A stretch of DNA of 64,000 nt from Moringa oleifera (taxonomy: Eukaryota; Streptophyta; Magnoliopsida; Brassicales; Moringaceae). Each line of letters opens with the position of its first letter. Position 1 is the first letter of the stretch. Below the pieces are notes generated by a model, which saw nothing but the letters and a program-made list of their open reading frames with translations, did not search any database and was not told the DNA's origin. The stretch is from contig JAJFZO010000094.1 of NCBI GenBank assembly GCA_021397835.1, positions 9,338,001 to 9,402,000 of the forward strand. The letters are read 5' to 3'. The translations under genes were made by a program, and so were the position numbers. Positions 1-12,308 of the stretch are shown here, piece by piece.

Positions 1-565
1 TTTGATGCAGTAATGAAGGGTGGGGTCGTACTATTAACAAACATCACTTTACTGTATTAAATGTGAAAAGATATTGAATATGTATCATCACTTCAGGTAG
101 CAAAATAGGGCAAGAGATAGTTGGGAAGCACCGTTGTCCAAAACTAATTAATTTCTTATTTTGAGAGATTAATCTGGTAAGTATGGGAGGAAGACGGAAC
201 TGAGAGGGTCAGATTGCTTGCTATTATTTAAAAAACAGGTGAATTAGCAGCTATCCACAATCCTATTGATTTGAGAAAAGAAAACAAAAGAAAACCACAA
301 AAAGAAATCCCAGTACCCGGATAGAGAATGCTGCCTTGTTTCTGATTTCAGCACTCAATCACCACTTGTAAATCCTTTGGACTACCTCAAAAGGTTATAA
401 CTTCTTCGTTGGCCAAGTTAATTAAAGGCTGCTGACAGACTGAAAGAAATCATGGTGAAGTTGAACACAGAAATTTAGTCTGTTATGTTCAGATTACTTG
501 TATGGTCTGGCCTTAAGAAAAACATATAAATGTTTGTGCTAAAAGTATAATGGATATTGGCACAG
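1..565. other. Left edge: intron 1 of the first ABCG gene
   Basis: No coding exon is visible. In the downstream paralogue the first intron is about 1.2 kb, so this stretch is most simply the 3' part of the same intron of the first ABCG gene, with exon 1 (Walker A) lying outside the window. The sequence is AT-rich and ends at a 3' splice site, AG at 564-565. Confidence 0.6.
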
Positions 566-3182
566 GTAGACTCTCAAGAAATGCGATCATGACTGGGAAT
601 GTTCTTTTCAATGGGAAGAAGAAGAGACTGGACTATGGTGCTGTTGTAAGTATCACTGTATATAAGCTGTACTCTTCCAGAAGCAGCGTTCGCAAATTTC
701 GAAGTGAAAGAAGAAATCAAGCTTAATGGAATGATAGCCATTTCTGTTTCTGTTTCTTATCTGATATTCATTTTGTGTGCTATGGTTATCTTTGCAAATT
801 TCAGGCTTATGTGACTCAAGAGGATGTGTTACTGGGAACTCTTACTGTGAGAGAAACCATAACTTACTCTGCTCATTTGAGGCTTCCAACAAACATGACC
901 AAAGAAGAAGTGAAGGGCATTGTGGAGGGAACAATCGGGGAAATGGGTCTTCAAGATTGTGCTGATCGGCAGATTGGAAACTGGCACTTAAGAGGTATAA
1001 GCGGTGGGGAGAAGAAGAGAGTTAGTGTTGCACTTGAAATCCTCACAAAGCCACATGTGTTATTCCTGGACGAACCCACTAGCGGCCTTGACAGTGCTTC
1101 CGCTTTCTTCGTGATTCAAACCCTAAGAAACATTGCTCGTGATGGGAGGACAGTCATCTCTTCTATTCACCAGCCAAGTAGTGAGGTTTTTGCCCTTTTT
1201 GATGACCTCTTCTTGCTATCTGGTGGTGAGACTGTTTACTTTGGAGAAGCTAAGTCTGCTGTGGAGGTACAAATTAGTGAAACCCCCATCTTATAACCAA
1301 TATATTGTTTTACCATTCAAAAGTTCACCTGAGTCCTTATCTTCATCTGTTATGCTATCATTTGATTTCTTGCAGCCTAATGTTTTAAGTTGATGACTTA
1401 CAGTTCTTTGCTGAGGCGGGTTTTCCTTGTCCAAGTAGAAGGAATCCTTCTGATCACTTCCTCCGTTGCATAAATTCAGACTTCGATGCTGTGACGGCCA
1501 CATTGAGAGGATCTCAAAGAATTCATGTATGTGTATCACTACTGAACAGAACTTACAAAATAAATAATCGATTTCATTTTTCCGTGTAAATTACATTCGA
1601 GTTTAGAGATTATCATGTTTCATTGTATGTTGCTTCTCTGGCTATATATCTTCAGGATGTTTCAACATCAGCAGATCCCTTGATGAATTTGGCAACAGCA
1701 GAGATCAAAGCAAGGCTTGCTGACAAATATAGGCGTTCCAAGTATGCAAAAGAGGCAAAGGCTAGGATTAAACAACTATCAAGCATCGTAAGTACTGACT
1801 CATTTTGGTTGCAAAGTTAACAAGGATCTGTAATTAGCTACATCTTCTTCTAAAAATATTCATGTGTTACAGGAAGGAATTCAGATTGAAGGAAAAAGTG
1901 GTAGTCAAGCTAGTTGGTGGAAGCAACTATCAACCTTGACAAAGAGATCTTTCGTGAACATGTGCAGGGATGTGGGATATTACTGGGCAAGGATAGTGAT
2001 CTATATCGTTGTGTCAGTTTGCGTTGGAACTATCTTCTACGATGTTGGCTATAGCTACACTGCAATCTTGGCTCGCGTAGCTTGTGGTGCCTTTATAACA
2101 GGTTTTATGACATTTATGTCTATTGGTGGCTTCCCATCCTTCATAGAAGAAATGAAGGTAATTAAAGAGTCTTATATATGCATACGCACACACAGAGTTT
2201 GATTCAACAGAATGAAAGCCAAGTGAAATGCTCAATGAAACAGGTTTTCTATCGAGAAAGGCTCAATGGGTACTATGGAGTTGCTGTGTTCATCCTATCC
2301 AACTTCATCTCTTCGTTTCCCTTTTTGGTTTCTATTGCCTTCATCAGTGGAACCATAACCTTTTTCATGGTGAAATTCCGAGCAGGATTTTCTCATTATG
2401 TCTTCTTCTGCCTTAACATTCTCCTCAGCATCTCTGTTATAGAAAGCCTCATGATGGTTGTAGCTTCGCTGGTTCCAAATTTCCTGATGGGAATTGTCAC
2501 AGGAGCTGGAATAATTGTAAGCAAATATATTCAAACACTTTCACCATTCATGAGCTCTTTCTTGTCTCTTCCAGGGCTTCACCCGGACTTGTCTTTGGTT
2601 GTTCATACAGGGAATCATAATGATGACCTCAGGCTTCTTCCGCTTGCTCCCTGATCTTCCCAAGCCATTCTGGCGATACCCAGTTTCATATATGAGCTAT
2701 GGTTCATGGGCTATTCAGGTAACCATGTCTGTTTCACTTATTTTCTGATCATTTCTTGATACGGAACAGAAGAATTTAAACAGGTTCATGTATACTTGCT
2801 CTCATAATTGGTTTGAATACTGTAGGCTGCATACAAGAACGATTTCATAGGCCTTGAGTTTGAGCCTCTGGTACCTGGTGACCCTAAACTGACTGGTGAG
2901 GAAGTAATCATAAAGATCTTTGGGGTCACAGTTGATCATTCAAAATGGTGGGACTTAGCTGCAGTTGGACTGATTCTTGTTTGTTACCGGCTTCTCTTCT
3001 TCTTCATTCTCAAGTTCAAGGAAAGAGCTTCACCGTTGTTCAAGACTTTTTATGCCAAAAAGACACTGCAGCATCTTGATAAGAGGCCTTCCTTCAGGCA
3101 AATACCATCTTTCTCTTCCAAGAGGCACCAGCCTCTCCATTCACTATCTTCTCAAGAGGGTCTTAACTCTCCACTCCATTAA
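566..3182 (+). CDS. ABCG half-transporter, ABCG15/ABCG12-like, copy 1 (5' end missing)
   Basis: Half-size ABC transporter of the plant ABCG (WBC) group, a plasma-membrane exporter class that in Arabidopsis (ABCG11/12/15) moves cuticular or other lipids. Exons read as 566-645, 805-1266, 1404-1526, 1656-1787, 1873-2157, 2244-2516, 2611-2718 and 2826-3182, all GT-AG and in phase. Seen: Q-loop region (YVTQED), ABC signature ISGGEKKR, Walker B (LFLDE) followed by [10 protein letters not shown], and the H-loop (SSIHQPSSE) in the second exon. The membrane domain starts near 1900 and is hydrophobic through exons 6-9. The tail ends [13 protein letters not shown], as in the next gene. Exon 1 with Walker A is not in the window, so the N-terminal ~88 residues are missing. 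No stop or frameshift is seen in the visible exons, so it looks functional. The substrate cannot be told from sequence. It is a tandem paralogue of the gene at 8394-12308. Confidence 0.93.
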
Positions 3183-5739
3183 TGAGAATCACTGCTAAAA
3201 CATGTAACTTTTTGGTATAATTAAGCTATGCTTCTTGTTCTGCAATTTCCCTTGCTTGTGTAGTTCAAATCATTCTTGCCCATAGGAAAAGCAAATTAAA
3301 ACTACACTTGCAAGGATTGTTTAGCCTTCTTTTCTTATTGCCATAATGGATACAAAAATACAGGGGACTTTACCCAACTTGTACTCCATTTGGCTGAGCT
3401 TTACTGTCTCACCTGCTTGTTTGCCATTCTACAATTGATCCCAACTTCTAATCCGACATGCTTCATATATATCTTCATCGTACCAGACAGAAGTATTGCA
3501 TAAATGTCAGCAAGAAGATGAATACTTTTACAGTATTAAAATATTTCGTAGTAGTTAACATACAGTTCATTCAAAATTAATGTTTCTGGGAAGACGAGAC
3601 TGCACTGCGGAAGGATAGAATTAAGGCCACAGGTAACATATCATAGAATTTCATCAGGTTATGAATGGATGTGGGTATTGCTGAATCTCAATATTGCGGA
3701 ACAAGAGGAAGAACCAAATGCCATTGCTGCCTGTTAGAGAAGCCAATTCTCAAATGGAACAAGAAGAAGAACGAAATGCCATTACTGCTTGTTACAGAAA
3801 CCAATTTGCCAAATGGCTTAACTTGCAGAGATCATCGATGCAGTTCATACAGATATTAACGTGTGATCTTTGAGAAAGCCACTGTAAAGGTTGCATCCAT
3901 ATTATCTGTTATGATATCAACTCTATCACGAAACCTGTTTCCTAATTCACACACACACACATATTTATAACATATCTTCACAGCTGATACTCTATCAAAT
4001 CATACACTGCCCAACCAGAAAACTTTGACCTATCTTTCAGCATTTTATCATACCTTCAAGCCCATTTAATGAGCCACCACACAGCACATGTGTGGCATCT
4101 TCTTGAAAAGCAAAACAAGTCCCGCCTTCCCATCCGAATCCTTGGATGAAACTCGTGTAAACTAAGATTCATGTGACAGTCTAGGTTGCTACCCATGAGT
4201 AGATGAGCAATAATGATTTCATCATCTTCAACAGTTAATGGTTAGGATGTCAGGACCTGCAGGGAGCGTTGGCCGATTATAAGCTGGACATGACATGGTT
4301 CGTCTGCAGTGTGACTGACATGCAACCTAATTAGAGCTAATTGTACTAAGTTGATAACTTACACAGGTTACTGATAAAGCTTTTTTAGCTAATAAGGAAG
4401 ATGAAGCTCATCACCTTAAGGTGTTAGGACTTGTAGGGCCTCCTGTTGGTCATGTTTAGGCACATATTACAAGGAAGTAGATGAACTCAACTCCTTTAGC
4501 ATTGACAACTAGCGTATGTTTCAAGCTCAGCATCGGTATAGCTGGAGATGGAACGAAGTAAAGCTTATTGAATTACTTCCCTTCTTTCTTCCTCCTTTTC
4601 TTTACGTACCCTTTAATATTTAAGCATACAAGACAAAGGCGTATGTATGTTTCGACTAGCTGCAGAAACCACCACATGAAAGCAATGATGGAGAGAAATT
4701 GATATCTTATCCTGAGTACTCTTCTTTGCATCCACCTCCACGGGATAGCAACCGCTAAATTGGAGAGTAACGTCTGGAATTCTAAGGATCTTGAATTCCT
4801 GTCTTGGTATCACTTTCGTGGCAATCAATTAGATTACCCAACAACCTCATAACAATTGCAGATGGGTACACTCCCATCCGCTGCTATTCAGAATATTCAA
4901 TGAACACATATGACAGGGCCAGTTGAGGTTGCAGGAGCTTGACGCATGGCATGATGTCATAGGCAGCATGAGTGGCTCTTGCGGTGGGATGCAGAGCTTT
5001 GGTGTCAATAGCAACAAATTGCAATCTCAGACAATTGACTGGTCAGAAATGGACAGAAATAAGAACAATCAAATGGAAAGTTAAGTTGGACTAATCATAG
5101 CTGAGAAGTCCTGAATTTCGCACGGGTTTCCTAAGATTCACATTTCTGGCTGGACCTATTCTTGTTTGTAACCAATAACTATCTGAAAGAGACTGCTTAA
5201 TGTGATCCATGACAAACACGGGCATGAATGCTACACAGAAATTTGTATTAATGTTGATTAGTATAGGACTCATGAAGTTGAATCACTTTTATTTGTTATT
5301 AATTTTTAAAATTAAAATTATTTGTTTAATATATAATAATTTTTAATAATTAATTTTATTTTTATGATATTACATAAATAAATAATTTATTGCTTAATAT
5401 AATATATTTTTTACGGTCTCTAAATTAGTTTGCTTTTTGGCTTTTAGTCTTTATTGGTATCAGAGGTTTAATCTTGAGAGACTAAAGACCTATATATGAG
5501 ATTGAGGTATCTCAAATAAAATTCTTAAACACTTGTTACCTATCTTCAAAAAAACACATGCAAAAACCTATTCAAAATGAATTAAAAAATTCATTCATTG
5601 TAATTATACATCTAGTTTGAAAAAAAAAAAATAAATGCAGGTTGCTAGAACAGAAGCTTATCTTGATGTTAATATTGATATGTGAGAAATTGTTGAAAAA
5701 ATACGTAAAATCTCACTTCTGTCAAATATTCTAACTCTT
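3183..5739. other. Intergenic, no gene recognised
   Basis: 3' flank of ABCG copy 1 and spacer. It holds a 58-bp tandem duplication (3700-3815), a short (CA) run near 3948-3961 and an AT-rich block at about 5280-5420. Short open frames (for example 3665-3859 and 4613-4828 on the minus strand) have no family resemblance, and the first is partly made of the tandem repeat. Nothing else is supported. Confidence 0.6.
3700..3815 (+). repeat. 58-bp imperfect tandem duplication (two copies)
   Basis: Copy A is 3700-3757 and copy B 3758-3815, both starting AACAAGA(G/A)GAAGAAC and ending in AAATGG. They differ at only a few positions, so the duplication is relatively young. It lies in the spacer downstream of ABCG copy 1. 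Confidence 0.8.
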
Positions 5740-7460
5740 GCAGAAATTGGATGCTGACATTTCCAAGGAGTTAAAAGCTTGGGTTAAATTTAAATTGGAC
5801 GCAAATATGCAGAAAGATGACTCCATTTAAAGCATGGTGTGGCTATAAACCAAAGTTATTTAATCTGAAAACATTTGGTTGCCTATGTGTCCCTCACATC
5901 CATCAAGTTAAGAGAGATAAATTGGACAAAAAAAGTAGAATATGAAATTTTTATGGGCTATAGCACAATTTTGAAGGCATATATGCAAGATCTACTCAAC
6001 ACAAAGCAATAAAATAATTGTCAATATGGATGTTCAATTCTTTAAATTAAATAACTGGAGTCAGGAGAATGACAAAAAGCTTGAGGTCCAAGAAGAGGGT
6101 GATGATATAGATGATAATCTTGTTAGAGGAACTAGGAGCCTGCAAGATATGAAGAAGCTGCAACTTATCAGACGTGGATAGTTGCCATAAGCAAACAGTT
6201 AAAGGTGATTGAAAATAACCAAAAGTAAGAGTTGCTTGACAGACTTGAATACAAGAAAGTTATAGAAGTCAAGTAAGTTTATAAGGCAAAGATCAATCCT
6301 GGTTCTGTTTGCCCCAGTTGCCAGGTTGGATACCATAAGGATATTGTTAGCTCTTGCTGTACAATTGGATGGGGTTATCCACCACATGGATATTAAGTTA
6401 GCCTTTTTGAATAAAAAGTTGAATTAAATTAAAGAAAAAATTTTTTTTGGAGCAATCTGAGGGATTTGTTTAAAGACAGGATGGGAAGGTATATCAATTG
6501 AAAAAAAAAAAAGAAAAAAACCCTGTATGGTTCAAACCAGGCACCAAAGTCCTGGTATTGCAAAGTTGATGCACACATAGTGAATAGGCTTTGGAAAAAT
6601 CTAAGTGAATCTACTTTATATATCAAGAAAGCAGATGATGAAATACTTGTGATATCTCTGTATATTACTTATTATAGGAAGTAACAAGGAGTTAATTGAC
6701 AAGTTTAAAGAACAAACGACAGATGTCTTAGAACAAGTACGTAAAAAACAAAATGAGAAATTTCTATGCTAGCACAAATACGTGATTGAAGTCCTTAAGG
6801 AATTCAACATGGAAGAGTTGCAAACCACTTGCAACTCTAGTGAATTAAAAGAAGAAGTTCTGCAAAGAGGATAAGCCGAAAATGCGGATGAAGGATTCTA
6901 TAAAAGCCTAATAGGCTACCTAATATGTATTTAACTGCATCCAGGTCAAATATTATGTATGCAATGAGTTTGATGTCAAGGTACATGCACTGTGCTGATA
7001 AAATTCATATTTCAAGGAATAAGATGTCAAGTTTAAAAATTTAATTTCCATGGTAATTTTAGTTTCGATTCTAGCATTTTTTTCATGGAGTTCCAAGAAA
7101 CAAACAGTGATAGCTCACTCCACAGCAAAAGCTGCTGCTGATGTGAATCAAACCCCTTGGATCACGAAACTCATGACAGATTTGCATATGGAACAACAAG
7201 AAGGCAGGCAAATATTTATGGATAATCAAGCTGCAATTTCAATTGCTAATAATCTAGTATTCTGTGATAAAATAAAACACTTTATGATAAAGTTGTATCT
7301 TCTAATAAAGGTACAAAGTGAAGGAGAGGTGCAGCGCTAATTGATCTACTTAATTTAAAACAAAAAAAGTGCTCACATCCTAACAACGGTACTTCTAAAA
7401 ATTAAATATGAGTTTTTGAGGCAAAAGTTTGGTATACGCAGCTCCAAAGTTAAAAAAGAG
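5740..7460 (+). mobile_element. Decayed Ty1/copia retrotransposon (integrase C-term, RT and RNase H remnants)
   Basis: Plus-strand translation in shifting frames gives copia pol landmarks in the right order. The end of the integrase region is near 5820-5935 (FGCLCVPH followed by KRDKLDKKS). The start of the reverse-transcriptase region is near 6190-6310 (LKVIENNQK, then VYKAKINPGS). An RT segment related to YGLKQAPRAW lies near 6520-6620. An RNase H segment is at 7100-7340 (FMDNQAAISIANN), the longest intact frame. Many stops, frameshifts and deletions separate them; gag, protease and most of the integrase are absent. It sits between the two ABCG genes and is not capable of expression as a whole. 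Confidence 0.85.
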
Positions 7461-7850
7461 TGTTGACCGCCATAAATTCATGAAACAGTTGTATTTATTA
7501 TTATTCTTTAAGATTATAATCATCTCTTGATGCTATTTTTAAGCATTTAATTGCTATGCTTAACATGTGTTAGAAGACTGTTTAGTGATGGGGACTCATA
7601 AATATCACTTAGTTGAATATTTCAAATTGTTCATGTTTTTGTGGTCTTGGTTTTTTTTTGTTATTCATATCGTATGCAACAATTTTAGAACCATGGCAAC
7701 AGTGGGTTGTTATTAAGCTTTAAATTGCTTTTGATGTTAAGGAATAAAGTTAAATCTTCTTTAGGCTTTAATATATGTTGCTTTAACTTTGGTTTGCCCT
7801 TAAACAATACTCTGTTTTCTTAATTTCCTTATTCTTACAACATGTAGCAG
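7461..7850 (+). repeat. Possible 3' LTR remnant of the copia element
   Basis: After the RNase H remnant comes a purine-rich run (AAAAAAGAG, 7452-7460) followed by TGTTGA at 7461. This is the usual polypurine-tract/LTR junction arrangement of plant copia elements. The right boundary is unclear (a CA-ending stretch near 7842 is one candidate), and no matching 5' LTR could be seen. Inference only. Confidence 0.35.
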
Positions 7851-8393
7851 ATTTTTTTACAATTTCATAGATGATTTGTTCCTCAATAAAATATACGGAG
7901 AAAAATAAAGAATTGAAGCAAATGTATATCAGCACTTACGAATCGCCATTTTTCTGGTTGACAGTTGAGGTCATTGAAGTGTTATATGGCAAACTTCAGT
8001 GTACAGACAGAAAAATAAAGACCTTAATTTCAAAGTAAGATAAAAACAAGTGGGAAAAATTACAGTTCTGAGATGTCTATTGTCATTTCCTTTTCGTGCA
8101 TCTACATTTATGGGAGCACAGTGAGGTAGGTTGGGTGATTAATACAGTGAACAGAAACTCTTTGATTGGTGATCTAGGGATGTGAGCATTGACTTCATTC
8201 CTCTTTACATATATTCTCTTCACTCTTGTACTTTGGTTACTAGGTTTTGCCGAGGGACAGTAGCTGATTGATCACCACTCACCAACAATGCACCTTTCAT
8301 AGACTCTTTGACCCATCTATACCTGAAGACCACTTCCTTGCTTGGTTCTTGTAGTTCTCATCTAGTGTTATTTGCTTAATTGTAACATAGCTC
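7851..8393. other. Promoter and 5' leader region of ABCG copy 2
   Basis: AT-rich spacer between the retroelement remnant and the ATG at 8394. No open frame of note. It should contain the promoter of the second ABCG gene, but no convincing core element could be singled out. Confidence 0.4.
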
Positions 8394-11300
8394 ATGGGTT
8401 CCATTGAGGTGGAGGAAGTGATCACTAATGGTGGTACTGCAGGTGGTGGTGAGGGTGGTGAAGGTGGCTCGGATATCCAGACGGGTAGGTTGGTTTATTT
8501 GGTGTGGGAGGATCTGATGGTTGTGCTGCCAAATTTTGGTAATGCTCCTACTAGGAGACTGCTTAATAAGCTCACAGGCTATGCTGAACCAGGAAGGATC
8601 CTCGCCATTATGGGTCCATCTGGGTCTGGCAAGTCCACCCTTCTTGATGCATTAGCAGGTTTGTTCTCTTTTGTCTTCTCCCTCAAAACACATACACATT
8701 CAGAGAGACAAGTTCATTATATATATAGCATGTACCTGAAGGAACATTTGCAAAGTTTTCCTCACATCTTCATTTTTTCACCTACTTAGTTGCAAGTCAC
8801 TGAAACACGTATACACACCAAAAGAGAGCACCATTAACAATGAAAGATAATATGAATGTTATAAAAGAATAAATTGGTCTACTCTACAAACTAGTCTTAT
8901 TGCTGTTTGGATTCTTAATTCATTTCTCTTTTGATCATGATAGCATGTATTTTATTACAGATCAATAAACTTTGCTGTCAGAAACTTAATTTAATTTCCA
9001 GCATGCCTGTTCATGTTTCTCTTCCTTTTTCCTTTCTAGGGAAGATTTGCCTGTCTAAGTTAAAAGCCGAAAAAAGTTTCAGTAGCTTCTTTTTGTTTTC
9101 TGGAGTTGTTTTCATTGCCTGCATCAAAATCATTAATAGTATAATTACGGTACTCATCTGGTATCTGCAAGGGTTAGGTCTCAAGTTGCCAACTATGATA
9201 CATAGAAGCCCAACCATGAATTTATTACAAGAGATGATAGAGGACACAGTACCAAAAACCACAAACCTTGTACTCACGGTGGGCTAGCTAGGAAGGATGT
9301 ACTGTCTGAGTAGGTGGGATATCCCTGAATTGATTGCCCATTTACTTTTCTAGCCTATCCGTATCATATGTAGTAGAAAAATAGATATTATATACGTAGA
9401 GAGATCAGAGAGGGGGACAGCAACTGGACCAACTAATATTACAGATTTCACTGCAGAAAATGTTATAGAAAATGTTGTATTAAATGTATTTGCAAACAGC
9501 CTACCTGTATTTGCTTACTTAAATTCGGATAATATTTTCTTGAAATTTTCAAATGTTGTGTTGTTTATTCTCTTTATTGATGGGCATAAATCCTTCTCCA
9601 CATTTCTTTCTAAATCAAAGATAAAATAATATTTTTTTATAATTTATCATTTAATTAAAAAGTAAAAAATAAATTTAAAAAATCATGATCTCTTAAATTT
9701 TAAATTGTCATTATACATGTCAACATTTTCTTAAACACAAAGTTATGATCTGTTATCATGGATCTGTGGATCAAAAAATAAATCTTGGACTATTATCATT
9801 TCTTGCTTGAGGATTTTTCTTAAAAACAAACTTTCCATTTACATGCAGGCAGACTATCAGGAAATGTTGTCATGTGCGGCAATGTCTTTGTTAATGGGAG
9901 GAAGAGGAGATTGGACTATGGCGGTGTTGTAAGTAACTTAACCAAGCTTGCTGTATAACTTGTGATGCAACCATAGCCCATTAATGATTAGTTGATCTTC
10001 TCCTGCTTCAGGCTTATGTAACTCAAGAAGATATACTGCTAGGAACCCTAACTGTCAGAGAAACCATAAGATACTCAGCTCATCTGAGGCTCTCAGCTAC
10101 TTTAACCGAAGAAGAGACCAATGGCATAGTCGAGGGAACCATCATAGAAATGGGTCTCCAAGATTGCGCAGATAGGCTGATTGGAAACTGGCATCTGAGG
10201 GGCATAAGCGGTGGCGAGAAGAAAAGACTAAGCATTGCACTCGAAATCCTCACCCGACCAAGTCTTCTGTGTCTTGATGAACCCACCAGTGGCCTGGACA
10301 GTGCCTCAGCTTTCTTCGTGGTTCAGGCTCTGAGGAACGTTGCTCTTGATGGTAGAACTGTTATCTCATCAATCCATCAACCAAGTGGGGAAGTGTTTGC
10401 TCTCTTTGATGACTTGTTTCTGCTCTCTGGAGGTGAGACAGTTTATTTCGGAGCAGCAAAGACGGCGGCACGGGTAAGAAAACTATTATTTTCTATTACA
10501 TGAACACACAATGTTTCAACAAAATCTGAGGTAATCTGATATGCTTTGTACCAATTTTGCAGTTCTTCGCAGATGCAGGATTCCCTTGTCCAAGTCGAAG
10601 GAATCCTTCTGATCACTTTCTTCGTTGTATTAATTCAGACTTCGATGAGATCACAGCAACTTTAGTCAAATCTCACAGGATCAATGTGTGTTGCAGCACC
10701 TACATAACTTCAGTACTCATAATGAAAGTCTTCTTGTTTTATTTTCCCTTCCCTGCATATACAGAATTTATGTTTTCCTCTCTTGTTAACAAACAGGAAA
10801 CTCAAAATCCATTAGACCCTCTAGAGAGTCCACCAACAGCAGAGATCAAAGCAATACTTGTTAAAAAATACAAGTGTTCTGAATATGCAGTAAAGGCAAG
10901 AGCAAAGATTCGACAAATATCATCTATAGTAAGCATTTCAGTGCATCATGCCTCAATCTGGATGTCCTGTTCTTGTGATTTACCTGTATGAGTCTATGAT
11001 CATGCAATGCAGGAAGGACTTGTGATTGAAACAAAGGCTGGAAGCCAAGCAAAATGGTGGAAGCAACTCTCAATACTGACTCGAAGATCTTTTGTGAACA
11101 TGTCCAGAGATTTGGGGTATTATTGGCTAAGGATTGCCATCTACATACTCTTATCCATCTGCGTAGGCACAATATTTTTCAATATAGGAACAAGCTATAA
11201 CGCAATCCTGGCCCGTGGAGCCTGCGGTGGATTTCTATCTGGTTTCATGACTTTCATGTCAATCGGAGGATTTCCATCTTTCATTGAAGAAATGAAGGTA

Positions 11301-12308
11301 ACTAGACCACAACTTCACCCTTAGGGATGCATCTGTTATGATATGTTGGCTGAAGAGAACTGTAACCAATGCTGGTTTCAAACTTTCTGAAAACAGGTTT
11401 TTCATCGAGAAAGGCTGAATGGGCACTATGGGGTTGCGACGTATGTCCTCTCCAATTTCCTATCTTCCTTTCCGTTCTTGACTATCATGTCCCTTGCAAC
11501 CTCCTCAATTACATATTACATGGTGAAGTTCCGGCCTGGATTTCCACATTTTCTCTATAGCAGCCTGGATCTTATTAGCGGCATAGCGGTAGTAGAGAGC
11601 TGCATGATGATGATAGCTTCAGTAGTTCCCAACTTCTTGATGGGACTCATAATAGGAGCTGGATATATAGTAAGAATAGTTTCATATATCAGCTGCTTCT
11701 CCATCAAACTTCATGTTTCATAATGATCATAATGACTGATATTTCTGTATACAGGGAGTTATGATGATGACAGCCGGCTACTTCAGGCTTTTCCCTGACA
11801 TGCCCAAGATATTCTGGCGCTACCCTGTCTCATATGTCAACTATGGTGCCTGGGCATTACAGGTGACCCACTAGTCTTTCTGCAAATTAGATATACCAAA
11901 CTAGATTTAAAAAAACAGCAAGTGTTATAAGAATTCTAAAATGTTATGCAGGGAGCATTCAAGAATGATATGATAGGGCTTGAGTTCGAACCTCTGACAC
12001 CAGATGGGCCAAAACTGAAAGGCGAGGTGATCCTCACAAGCATGCTTGGCATTCAGCTGGATCATTCGAAATGGTGGGATTTAGCAGCTGTTGTGATCAT
12101 TCTCATAGCCTACAGACTTCTCTTCTTTGCCATTCTCAAATTCAGGGAGCGAGCTGCGCCTGTGTTTCAAAGGCTCCATGCCCAGAGGACTCTGCAACAT
12201 CTCAAAAAACGACCATCTTTCAGGAAAATGACACCTTTTCCTTCCCAGAGACACCAATTTATCCCCTCTCTCTCCTCTCAAGAGGGTCTTGACTCTCCAC
12301 TTCACTAA
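8394..12308 (+). CDS. ABCG half-transporter, ABCG15/ABCG12-like, copy 2 (complete)
   Basis: Complete half-size ABCG exporter, about 694 residues, the usual size for the group. Exons: 8394-8658, 9849-9928, 10012-10473, 10563-10685, 10797-10928, 11013-11297, 11397-11669, 11755-11862, 11952-12308, all GT-AG and in phase. Seen: a Gly-rich N-terminus, Walker [10 protein letters not shown] at residues 74-82, signature ISGGEKKR at 180-187, Walker B LLCLDE at 200-205, H-loop His near 237, then a C-terminal membrane domain with about six hydrophobic segments, and the tail [16 protein letters not shown] 8394 is the first Met in frame and gives a normal family N-terminus. Such proteins work as homo- or heterodimers in the plasma membrane; lipid export is the family role, but the substrate here is unknown. 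The exon lengths shared with copy 1 are identical. Intron 1 is 1.19 kb and contains a 118-codon chance frame. Confidence 0.95.

Noticed and set aside
6520..6545. tRNA-like GGTTCAAACC word
   Set aside because: It is part of the copia RT remnant; no acceptor stem or anticodon arm is present.
8931..9287. 118-codon open frame in intron 1 of ABCG copy 2 (and its 88-codon mirror)
   Set aside because: It lies wholly within an intron bounded by good splice sites, has no family resemblance, and the opposite strand is equally open.
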